Shown here: positions 1 to 5,664 of the stretch, one piece after another
Numbering within the stretch: the first letter of the stretch is position 1
Layout of the letters: every line of letters begins with the position of its first letter
From: Cyanobacteria bacterium UBA11370
Lineage (GTDB): Bacteria > Cyanobacteriota > Cyanobacteriia > Cyanobacteriales > Coleofasciculaceae
Assembly (NCBI GenBank): GCA_003486645.1
Contig: DNGI01000398.1
Location: forward strand, 11,823 to 17,579
Length of the DNA stretch: 5,757 nt
Reading direction: 5' to 3'
Program-made: the position numbers and the translations under genes
The notes under the pieces: model-generated
The model's database searches: none
Told to the model about the DNA's origin: nothing
The model's input: the letters and a program-made list of their open reading frames with translations, nothing else

Positions 1-11
1 TGTAAAATACC

Positions 12-66
12 TCTCCCTTGTCTCCCTTGTCTCCCTTGTCTTCCTTGTCTCCCTTGTCTTTCCTTG
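12..66. repeat. 9-bp tandem repeat array (TCTCCCTTG)n
   Basis: Six consecutive units based on TCTCCCTTG (reverse complement CAAGGGAGA). Units at 12-20, 21-29, 30-38 and 48-56 match exactly, 39-47 is TCTTCCTTG, and the last (57-66) is a 10-base variant. There are no spacers, so this is a simple tandem array. Short arrays of this kind are common between genes in filamentous cyanobacteria. The array ends about 115 bases upstream of the first gene. Whether it is transcribed or belongs to a gene to the left cannot be seen. Confidence 0.85.
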
Positions 67-153
67 TTCACGAATCAAATAGACTAGCTATAGATTGGTT
101 TAAGCCATCCCTAATTCTCTTTAAAACGCCAGAGCATTACTCGATCCACTATC

Positions 154-159
154 TATAAT
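154..159 (+). promoter_or_regulatory. candidate -10 element for the small membrane protein gene
   Basis: A perfect TATAAT lies 21 bases before the ATG at 181. No good TTGACA-like -35 box sits 16-18 bases upstream (the hexamer at 131-136 is AGAGCA). If used, the promoter would give a leader of only about 15 bases, just enough for the AGAGG Shine-Dalgarno at 166-170. The call rests on the -10 match alone. Confidence 0.3.
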
Positions 160-180
160 CTGAGCAGAGGTAGAGAACTC

Positions 181-468
181 ATGAAACGTTTAACTTTACT
201 AATTTTACTCGTTATTCCCGGTAGTCTTGTTGTTGTTGCCTCTAGTTGGTGGGGGTTGAATGATTTCATTGCTTTAGTTAATGCTAACCAACGATTTCAG
301 CAGCTAGCTAATCAAGGAGCGGGTCAAAGAGAGTTATTTATTATGGCTCATAAAGAAGATACTCACCGCATTAATGTAGGTTTTGATGGGACTTGGATAT
401 TGCTAGGAGGTATTTTAGCGGGGATGGGAATCCTAGGGATTCTGCAAACAGATAAACCGAGTCAGTAG
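181..468 (+). CDS. small two-helix membrane protein of unknown function
   Basis: I do not recognise a family for this 95-residue protein. Residues 4-21 form a hydrophobic segment after a basic start (K2, R3), and residues 71-88 form a second one rich in Gly, Ile and Leu. Between them lies a polar loop of about 50 residues with a WW pair (23-24), Gln/Asn-rich sequence and an HKEDTHR stretch (57-63). Basic residues at both ends suggest both termini face the cytoplasm and the loop faces the periplasm or thylakoid lumen. The first helix might instead be an uncleaved signal anchor; no lipobox is present. The ATG has an AGAGG Shine-Dalgarno ten bases upstream (166-170). The gene stands alone, with 223 bases before the next gene on the same strand. 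The clean reading frame, plausible ribosome site and two-helix layout support a real gene; its function is unknown. Confidence 0.7.
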   Translation: MKRLTLLILLVIPGSLVVVASSWWGLNDFIALVNANQRFQQLANQGAGQRELFIMAHKEDTHRINVGFDGTWILLGGILAGMGILGILQTDKPSQ

Positions 469-580
469 TCATTGGTTATTGGCAAGGGTTTTAAGTATGT
501 TTACCCAGCCAATCTCATTGTATTTATTCCTAATTAATTAACTCTAGGGAGGTAAGTTTCAGGTTATAAAATACGTCCTA

Positions 581-609
581 TTGACGAGGAAGTTGGAGTT
601 ATCAATACT
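581..609 (+). promoter_or_regulatory. candidate sigma-70-type promoter for the first lipoprotein gene
   Basis: TTGACG (581-586, five of six consensus positions) is separated by exactly 17 bases from AATACT (604-609, four of six). A start around 616 would leave a leader of about 75 bases containing the hairpin at 641-656. It was found by eye in an AT-rich stretch where chance matches are frequent. Confidence 0.3.
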
Positions 610-640
610 TAGCATTAAATTATAGCAAATATCAAACTAA

Positions 641-656
641 TACCTAGAAATAGGTA
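641..656 (+). promoter_or_regulatory. short hairpin in the leader of the first lipoprotein gene
   Basis: TACCTA-GAAA-TAGGTA is a perfect 6-bp inverted repeat closed by a GAAA (GNRA-type) tetraloop. It ends 35 bases before the ATG at 692, and a TTTTT run follows at 663-667. The stem is AT-rich and short, so it is weak as a terminator. It could equally be a leader structure that affects mRNA stability. No similar hairpin was seen in front of the paralogous gene at 2012. Confidence 0.3.
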
Positions 657-691
657 CTCAAATTTTTAATGAAACTAGGGAGATAGACGCT

Positions 692-1873
692 ATGAGAAAG
701 CTATCGAGATTGATAACATTCCTGCCAATTTTGGGTTTAATTATAGGCGGTTGCGCTACTCATTTACCCTCCTCAACTCAAAATCTAAATGGCACATCTG
801 ACACAGAAAAAAGTAGCAATAATTATGCTGCCAATCATGCCACTAATACTCAAGCATCAGCCTCAATTAAGCGTCTGGAAGAGACAGAAGACGTGAAGAT
901 AGGGGAAATTGACTATGTTCTATCTGAAACTGAACCTAACCCACAGCTAGAACAAGCAATTTTACAAACTATGCCGGATTATGGACAACTGGCTACGCCT
1001 GATCAGTATGTACGCTACTACTACAACTTGATCGATCTTAATGAGGATAGACAACTAGAAACGGTGGTTTTTCTATTTGGAGATTACACTTGTGGATCGG
1101 GAGGTTGTGATATCTTGATTTTCACTAAGAATGGTCAAGATTATCAGTTAGTAGGAGATCTGACATTAGGCAGCGCCCCTATCCTAGTAACATCTGAACG
1201 CACAAATGGATGGAAGGATATAGTTCAGACAGAAGATGATTCTTATCAACGACTCTATTACCGCCGAATTCAGTTTGATGGTCAAACTTATTCTTTAAGG
1301 TATCCAGATGTAGAACGTAACACCACTCTCAATGGTGTAGCCCTAATAGCTGATGATAGATTTTCTGATTCTGAGTCTGGCATTCTTTTGCGTCCTAATA
1401 CTCAATCACAACTCACTGAATCATCGAAGGTAGCCATTAATGGAATTGGCCCGATTCGTGTAGGAATGACAGTAAAGGAAGCAGAAAATTCTGCTGATAT
1501 TAAGCTAATTAGAGAGGAGATAGGCGCTCATGAAAACTGTTCTTACGTGAAACCGCAAACTGGACCGAGTGGTGTTGAGTTTATGGTTATCGATGATAGG
1601 ATTGCCAGAGTGAATATTTATGAGAATCCTCGCATTACAACCGTCGGAGGCGCAAAGATTGGAGATACTGAAGAACGGATAAAATCACTTTACCCAGGAC
1701 AGATAGAAGTTAGTCCTCATGAATATGTTCCGGGTGGTCATTACCTAACGTTTGTCCCCAAAGATTCTCAAGATCAACAGTACCGTGTGGTGTTCGAGAC
1801 TGATGGTAAGCGCGTTACAGATTTTCGAGCAGGTCGAATTCCTGAAGTCGAATATGTCGAGGGGTGTGTATAA
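692..1873 (+). CDS. lipoprotein with FG-GAP/VCBS-like domain and C-terminal GxGPIRVGMT domain
   Basis: Predicted envelope lipoprotein of 393 residues; the specific role is unknown. The signal peptide (1-20) ends in the lipobox I18-G19-G20-C21. A Ser/Asn/Thr-rich tether (about 22-60) follows. Residues about 85-205 resemble a single FG-GAP/VCBS-like unit: D115-x-N117-x-D119-x-x-x-E123 looks like a calcium-binding loop and is followed by C134-GSGG-C139. The C-terminal domain (239-393) begins LTESSK, then GIGPIRVGMT (251-260), and ends EVEYVEGC. From memory, that pattern recurs in uncharacterised bacterial secreted proteins. C283 and C392 are candidates for a disulfide because the paralog downstream keeps both with the same spacing. 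The ATG follows AGGGAGA (677-683) by eight bases, and the lipobox position confirms the start. The gene is the first of a tandem paralogous pair and the only one with the central domain. Coding status is very secure; function is open. Confidence 0.88.
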   Translation: MRKLSRLITFLPILGLIIGGCATHLPSSTQNLNGTSDTEKSSNNYAANHATNTQASASIKRLEETEDVKIGEIDYVLSETEPNPQLEQAILQTMPDYGQLATPDQYVRYYYNLIDLNEDRQLETVVFLFGDYTCGSGGCDILIFTKNGQDYQLVGDLTLGSAPILVTSERTNGWKDIVQTEDDSYQRLYYRRIQFDGQTYSLRYPDVERNTTLNGVALIADDRFSDSESGILLRPNTQSQLTESSKVAINGIGPIRVGMTVKEAENSADIKLIREEIGAHENCSYVKPQTGPSGVEFMVIDDRIARVNIYENPRITTVGGAKIGDTEERIKSLYPGQIEVSPHEYVPGGHYLTFVPKDSQDQQYRVVFETDGKRVTDFRAGRIPEVEYVEGCV

Positions 1874-1996
1874 CTAAAGTTTGGGTTTGAGCAAGGTTGC
1901 AGACGGTGCGCTTCTAGATAAATTTAGGCAGCTGATATCCGTATCTTGTTCATCCCTCATCCTGCTTTTCTTTCCACCAAATCCTTAATTCAAGCT

Positions 1997-2003
1997 AGGG
2001 AGA
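1997..2003 (+). promoter_or_regulatory. Shine-Dalgarno site that decides the start of the second lipoprotein gene
   Basis: AGGGAGA lies eight bases before ATG 2012 inside the stretch CTAGGGAGATAG, which is identical to the stretch in front of the first lipoprotein gene (675-686). The frame is open upstream to a TTG at 1946, but that codon has no ribosome site, and starting there would put 22 extra residues before a normal lipoprotein signal peptide. Confidence 0.75.
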
Positions 2004-2011
2004 TAGTCTCT

Positions 2012-2626
2012 ATGAAAAAACTATCGGTATTGACAACATTCTTGCCAATTTTTGGTTTAATCCTAGGTAGCTGTGCTATCCCTAATCAACCCGTTGGACA
2101 AGAACTTCAAGAAATATCTCAGACCCACTACCAAGGCAGTGATGACACTCAACCACAACTGACTGAATCATCAAAGTTAGCAATTAATGGAATTGGTCCG
2201 ATTCGGGTGGGAATGACGCTGGAGGAAGCAGAAAAAGCGGCTAGAACAAAGCTAATACGAATCCCATACCCTGATAACAAATCGGCAAATTGCTTTTATG
2301 TTGAACCAGAGGATGGTCTAAAGGGTCTCTCATTTAAAGTTGTTAACGACCAAATTGTCCTAGTAGAAATCAACGGAGACAACCCTGGCATTACAACAGT
2401 CAGTGGTGCGAAGATTGGTGATAAGCAAGAGCAGATTGAATCACTCTACCCAGAACATCTAGAAGTAAGATATACCCTACCTGGAGATAATACGCTATTA
2501 ACGTTTGTCCCCAAAGATGAATCCGAACAACAGTATAGGATGGAGTTTACCATCTATGATACCCTTGTTACTCGCATTCTAGCGGGTAAGCGATCTGAAG
2601 TCGAAGATCCAACGCAATGTTTCTAA
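2012..2626 (+). CDS. short paralogous lipoprotein, signal peptide plus C-terminal domain only
   Basis: Predicted lipoprotein of 204 residues, function unknown. The signal peptide is nearly the same as in the preceding gene and carries the lipobox L18-G19-S20-C21. A short polar linker (22-47) leads straight into the domain shared with its neighbour (about 48-204), starting QLTESSKLAINGIGPIRVGMT. The central FG-GAP-like domain is missing. The start of the domain is almost identical to the paralog. The second half has diverged: the GGHYLTFVPKD region reads DNTLLTFVPKD here, and the EVEYVEGC ending has become EVEDPTQC. C94 and C203 match C283 and C392 of the first gene with the same 109-residue spacing. 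The gene lies 138 bases after its paralog on the same strand and may be co-transcribed. The ATG at 2012 is preferred to an upstream TTG at 1946 because of the ribosome site and lipobox position. It looks like a tandem duplicate now drifting in function. Confidence 0.85.
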   Translation: MKKLSVLTTFLPIFGLILGSCAIPNQPVGQELQEISQTHYQGSDDTQPQLTESSKLAINGIGPIRVGMTLEEAEKAARTKLIRIPYPDNKSANCFYVEPEDGLKGLSFKVVNDQIVLVEINGDNPGITTVSGAKIGDKQEQIESLYPEHLEVRYTLPGDNTLLTFVPKDESEQQYRMEFTIYDTLVTRILAGKRSEVEDPTQCF

Positions 2627-2734
2627 GCAGAAGTTTCCTTTTTTATCACCGATAGGATTGGGCAATAAACTCAACAAAACTGTGGATAAGAACATCAAAG
2701 ATCCAATTTAAGGCAGCATAGAGTCCTAATTTTA

Positions 2735-4591
2735 TTATCCTTCCATCAACATTAGCCGTAGTGGATCTAAATGGACAAACCAAGGGAAAGATCTGTCTTT
2801 AAGTTCAACCCATTTTTCTTTAAAGATTTCAACTTGTAAATGATACTCTTGAGGATTAGTTGGAGCAGAGTGTAGCTTAAGATAAAGCGTCATGCGGTGT
2901 TGAGTTTCACTCATCTGCACTAACCAGCAAGGAAAAGTATTCTCCCGATCCAGTTCCTTTGGAAAGCTGAAATGATGAGCGCGAATTCCTACATAAATCA
3001 AGGGATTGGGGATGGGTTCAATAACCTGCAAGGTACAATTCCAATCCAGCGCATTGATATGTTGGGAGTCGATAATTGTGGTGCGAGAAAAGTTTTTACA
3101 CTCGGTAATTTGTGCAACTGTATAAGTCGTTGGTCGCTCAAATATATCAGCTTTGGAACCATAAGCGATCGCCTTCCCTTCCGACATGACTAATAAATTA
3201 TCACAAATTCGATACGCTTCTTCTAACTTGTGGGTGACAAATAATGTCACTCCTTCATAGGTTGAGAAAACTTCGGTTAGTAATTTTTCAATTTGGCTGC
3301 GGAGATAAGTATCGAGTGCTGAAAGGGGTTCATCTAAGAGTAACGCATCGGGGGCGATCGCTAAGGCTCTAGCTAAGGCAACTCGCTGCTGCTGTCCTCC
3401 AGAAAGTTGGTGAGGGTAACGATGTTCTAAACCCTTTAATTGCATGATATTCATATATTTTAAAATCTGCTCTCTTTGTTCAACCTTCGGTAGGTGTTGC
3501 AGACCAAAGGCAATATTTTCGATTACACTCATATGAGGAAATAGGGCATAATTTTGAAACACAAAGCCAATCCGGCGCTGAGGAGTGGGAATATTAATTC
3601 CTCGTTTTGAATCAAAGAGAACTCGACCATTTAATACAATTCGTCCTTCCGTTGGAGTTTCTAATCCAGCAATGCAGCGCAGAGTCATACTTTTACCCGA
3701 ACCCGAAGCGCCTAACAGTCCTAACGGTTTTCCATTCGTAGTAAAGGTGGTTTCTAAGGTAAAACTGGGGAGATGTTTTTTGAGATTAAGGAAAAGTTGG
3801 TTGTTGGTTGTTGGTTGTTGGTTGTTTGTTGTTTGTTGTTTGTGAGTACGAATTAGGGAAAATCGGTTAATCAATACTGAAAACTGGCTAATGAATAATA
3901 AGCAGCGAGTAATAACTCTTTTATTGGAAAACTGTTGAGTTCCCGACCAATAATTGATGGCTGAGATTGCCCCTAAAGCAATTCCTATCATCAATAATAC
4001 CCAGAATAATGCTTCAGTCATATTGCCAGATTCGGATGCAAAAAAAATTGCGATCGCAATTGTTTGGGTTTTGCCCGGAATACTACCCGCTAACATTAAC
4101 GTAGCCCCAAATTCGCCTAACGCTCTAGCAAAGGCTAAAATAGTTCCAGCTACAACACCAGGTAAACCTAGGGGCAAAATTACTTGCCAAAATATCCGCC
4201 ACTCCGACGCACCTAATGTACGAGCGCAATGAATTAAATTAGTTTCAACTTGTTCAAAGGCTCCCAATACTGTTTTATACATCAAAGGAAATGCTACTAC
4301 AGTAGCAGCAATAACCGTTGCTGACCAAGAAAAGATAATAGTAATTCCGAGTTGATTTAATAATTGTCCAATTGGACTGTTTTTACCGAGTAATAGTAAT
4401 AATAAAAAGCCAACGACTGTTGGTGGCAGAACTAAAGGAAGCGTGAAAATCCCATCAATTAATCCTTTCCCTTTGCCTTGATAACTAAACATCCAACGCG
4501 CTGCTGCAATTCCTAGAAAGAAGGCGATCGCTGTTGCAACACTAGCCGTTTTCAAAGAAATCCAAACGGGTGATAAGTCTAAGTTCAACAT
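2735..4591 (-). CDS. modBC: molybdate ABC transporter, fused permease and ATPase (ModBC)
   Basis: This 618-residue inner-membrane protein joins the channel and the ATPase that drive molybdate import. ModB (about 1-215) has five or so membrane segments near 13-33, 44-69, 84-106, 140-156 and 193-213. It has the EAA-type coupling loop around 120-150 (ARTLGASEWRIFWQVILP). A 50-residue junction follows, including a Gln/Thr/Asn repeat (250-265) written by a 7-base DNA repeat. ModC (266-618) has all nucleotide-binding motifs: Walker A GASGSGKS (294-301), Q346, LSGGQ (396-400), Walker B LLLDEP (417-422), SALD (424-427) and H454. The C-terminal part (about 500-618) is where ModC carries its molybdate-sensing TOBE/Mop-like domain; the similarity there is weak. 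Permease and ATPase lengths are both close to normal. ModBC fusions are known in cyanobacteria. No Met precedes Walker A on the ModC side, so the ATPase depends on readthrough of the junction. No clear Shine-Dalgarno precedes the ATG. It lies downstream of modA, 159 bases away. Confidence 0.95.
   Translation of the reverse strand: MLNLDLSPVWISLKTASVATAIAFFLGIAAARWMFSYQGKGKGLIDGIFTLPLVLPPTVVGFLLLLLLGKNSPIGQLLNQLGITIIFSWSATVIAATVVAFPLMYKTVLGAFEQVETNLIHCARTLGASEWRIFWQVILPLGLPGVVAGTILAFARALGEFGATLMLAGSIPGKTQTIAIAIFFASESGNMTEALFWVLLMIGIALGAISAINYWSGTQQFSNKRVITRCLLFISQFSVLINRFSLIRTHKQQTTNNQQPTTNNQLFLNLKKHLPSFTLETTFTTNGKPLGLLGASGSGKSMTLRCIAGLETPTEGRIVLNGRVLFDSKRGINIPTPQRRIGFVFQNYALFPHMSVIENIAFGLQHLPKVEQREQILKYMNIMQLKGLEHRYPHQLSGGQQQRVALARALAIAPDALLLDEPLSALDTYLRSQIEKLLTEVFSTYEGVTLFVTHKLEEAYRICDNLLVMSEGKAIAYGSKADIFERPTTYTVAQITECKNFSRTTIIDSQHINALDWNCTLQVIEPIPNPLIYVGIRAHHFSFPKELDRENTFPCWLVQMSETQHRMTLYLKLHSAPTNPQEYHLQVEIFKEKWVELKDRSFPWFVHLDPLRLMLMEG
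3797..3843 (-). repeat. in-frame heptanucleotide tandem array at the ModB/ModC junction
   Basis: On the + strand there are four exact TTGGTTG units (3797-3824), two TTTGTTG units (3825-3838) and a partial TTTGT. On the coding strand these read CAACCAA and CAACAAA. Three 7-base units make 21 bases, so the protein shows a 7-residue period, QQTTNNQ then QPTTNNQ (252-265). The array sits exactly between the end of the permease region and the usual start of ModC. It resembles the short tandemly repeated repetitive (STRR) heptamers described in filamentous cyanobacteria. Confidence 0.9.
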
Positions 4592-4601
4592 TACAAAAAT
4601 A

Positions 4602-4658
4602 ACAGATATAGGGTAGTCAGGGGTAGGTATCCTATTGGTGAGTTGGTTTAATATCTGT
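4602..4658 (-). promoter_or_regulatory. inverted repeat in the modA-modBC spacer next to the modBC start
   Basis: ACAGATAT (4602-4609) and ATATCTGT (4651-4658) are perfect 8-base inverted arms separated by 41 bases. The intervening sequence holds a smaller TAGG-TAT-CCTA hairpin (4624-4634). On the modBC messenger the outer stem closes ten bases before the AUG and is followed by the U-rich UAUUUUUG. It could be a leader structure that controls modBC translation, a weak attenuator or a protein-binding site. The stem is AT-rich with a long loop, so chance is possible. Confidence 0.3.
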
Positions 4659-4750
4659 CCCCTTTGTTATGGTTTTTACTTCATGAGGATGGGAATTTTC
4701 TGTATCGTAATGTAGGCGATCGCAAAAATTAAGGAATACTATCTAACGTG

Positions 4751-5566
4751 TTAATTTTGAGTCATTCTAAACCCATACTTCTCAAATACTCCTTTTGCAG
4801 ATTGACTCGACAAAAACTCAATAAACTCTTTAGCCGCATCAGGATTTTTACTATCTTTCAATATCGCTACTGGATACATAATTGGCGAATGAGAATCTGT
4901 GGGTGCAGTTGCGACAACCTTAACTTTATCGGAAGCTTTAGCATCTGTTGCATAGACAATTCCTGCCTCAACATTACCTGTTTCCACATAGGATAAGACT
5001 TGACGAACATCCTTAGCAAAAATAAACTTAGACTCAAGAGATTTAAGTAACTTAAGAGAGGTTAAAACTTCCTTCCCATATTGTCCAGCGGGTACACTAT
5101 CTGGATTACCCAAGGCAATCTTACTCACCTTATTACCTGTCAAATCTTTAAAATTAGAGATATCAGTTCTATCTTTTGGAATAATCAATACAACCTGATT
5201 TGTCAGCAAATCTTTCCGCGTATCTGCAAGTAAAAGCTCTTTATCTTGCAGTGCATTCATTTGTTTTGGAGCGGCAGAAATAAACACATCTACAGGCGCT
5301 CCCTGTTCAATTTGTTGCTGCAAAGCACCAGATGAACCAAAGTTATAACTAATAGTAATATTGGGCTTTTGTTGAGTAAAAAATGGCGCGATCGCTTCCA
5401 TTGCATCTTGCAAACTCGCCGCCGCTGATACGGTAAGCGTGACGGTTTCAGCTTCTGGCGTTGAAGTATTAGAGGAATTTTGGGTTGTTATTTGAGAGCA
5501 ACCTACCACTACCAAAAAGGCTGCAACCATCCAAACTATCCAGGTGAATAAACGTCTTTTATTCAT
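4751..5566 (-). CDS. modA: periplasmic molybdate-binding lipoprotein ModA
   Basis: Substrate-binding protein of the molybdate ABC importer, 271 residues. It captures molybdate (family members usually also bind tungstate) in the periplasm and delivers it to ModBC. The signal peptide ends in the lipobox V20-V21-G22-C23, so the protein is probably lipid-anchored, unlike the soluble E. coli ModA. After a Ser/Thr/Asn-rich tether (24-40) comes the type-2 periplasmic-binding fold. The oxyanion contacts known from E. coli ModA have clear equivalents: S51 in AAASLQDA, S78 or S79 in FGSSGAL, A160 in VPAGQYG, V187 in DVRQVL and Y205 in IVYATDA. The C-terminal EKYGFRM is typical of the family. The length fits ModA plus tether. 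The ATG has AGGA (+ strand TCCT, 5576-5579) nine bases upstream. It is followed on the same strand by modBC and is likely the first gene of that unit. The assignment is firm. Confidence 0.96.
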   Translation of the reverse strand: MNKRRLFTWIVWMVAAFLVVVGCSQITTQNSSNTSTPEAETVTLTVSAAASLQDAMEAIAPFFTQQKPNITISYNFGSSGALQQQIEQGAPVDVFISAAPKQMNALQDKELLLADTRKDLLTNQVVLIIPKDRTDISNFKDLTGNKVSKIALGNPDSVPAGQYGKEVLTSLKLLKSLESKFIFAKDVRQVLSYVETGNVEAGIVYATDAKASDKVKVVATAPTDSHSPIMYPVAILKDSKNPDAAKEFIEFLSSQSAKGVFEKYGFRMTQN

Positions 5567-5606
5567 TTGATGAATTCCTATTTCTAACTTTCCTAAGCCT
5601 CAACCC

Positions 5607-5633
5607 ATTATTGAGATAACTCTGAACACTCAA
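5607..5633 (-). promoter_or_regulatory. weak candidate promoter for modA
   Basis: Reading the minus strand, TTGAGT (5633-5628) is followed after 15 bases by AATAAT (5612-5607), about 40 bases before the modA ATG. The -10 match is five of six, but the spacer is shorter than the usual 17. The inverted repeats at 5639-5660 lie immediately upstream of the -35, where a regulator could act. Confidence 0.22.
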
Positions 5634-5638
5634 ACTAC

Positions 5639-5660
5639 TTGGTAGGATCGTACCAACGAT
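5639..5660. promoter_or_regulatory. nested inverted repeats upstream of modA, operator candidate
   Basis: Two perfect inverted repeats overlap here. TTGGTA-GGATCG-TACCAA (5639-5656) has 6-base arms and a 6-base centre. ATCGT-ACCA-ACGAT (5647-5660) has 5-base arms and a 4-base centre. They lie 73-94 bases upstream of the modA start in an otherwise featureless leader, where a dimeric regulator could bind. The sequence does not match the longer ModE box of proteobacteria, so the regulator is unknown. Confidence 0.35.
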
Positions 5661-5664
5661 ATGA

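Larger units (their letters stand above)
3165..5395. repeat. six HIP1 palindromes (GCGATCGC) scattered through modBC-modA
   Basis: Exact GCGATCGC octamers lie at 3165-3172, 3354-3361, 4050-4057, 4524-4531, 4716-4723 and 5388-5395. The first four are inside modBC, the fifth is in the spacer and the sixth is in modA. The copy at 4050 extends to a 14-base perfect palindrome (4047-4060, ATTGCGATCGCAAT). HIP1 is strongly over-represented in many cyanobacterial genomes, so these sites are the best taxonomic marker in the window. The entry spans first to last copy; the sequence between them is not repeat. Confidence 0.95.

Noticed and set aside
12..66. CRISPR array
   Set aside because: The units are 9 bases with no spacers, so it is a simple tandem repeat. 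No cas gene is present.
1946..2011. TTG start giving a 226-residue form of the second lipoprotein
   Set aside because: No ribosome site precedes the TTG, and the 22 added residues would lie in front of a complete lipoprotein signal peptide. ATG 2012 has a Shine-Dalgarno identical to that of the paralog.
2627..2734. Bidirectional terminator between the convergent second lipoprotein gene and modBC
   Set aside because: The 108-base gap has a T run at 2639-2645, but no stable GC-rich stem could be found next to it on either strand.
2972..4232. Several + strand reading frames of 73-92 codons inside modBC
   Set aside because: They lie antisense to a full-length, motif-complete ModBC. Their products look like shadow translations, including a Val/Leu/Cys run that is just the heptamer array read backwards.
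2735..4591. Separate modB and modC genes
   Set aside because: The frame is continuous through the junction and no start codon with a ribosome site exists at the ModC boundary, so one fused protein is the right reading of this sequence.
4704..4720. ModE-box-like sequence (minus strand ATCG-N9-CGAT, containing TCGCCTACAT) in the modA-modBC spacer
   Set aside because: It resembles one half of the E. coli modA operator as I remember it, but the other half is missing and the ATCG part belongs to a HIP1 site. Chance is the simpler explanation.
4748..4996. + strand reading frame of 82 codons overlapping the 3' end of modA
   Set aside because: It is antisense to the conserved ModA C-terminus and has Cys/Ile-rich, low-quality composition with no family resemblance.
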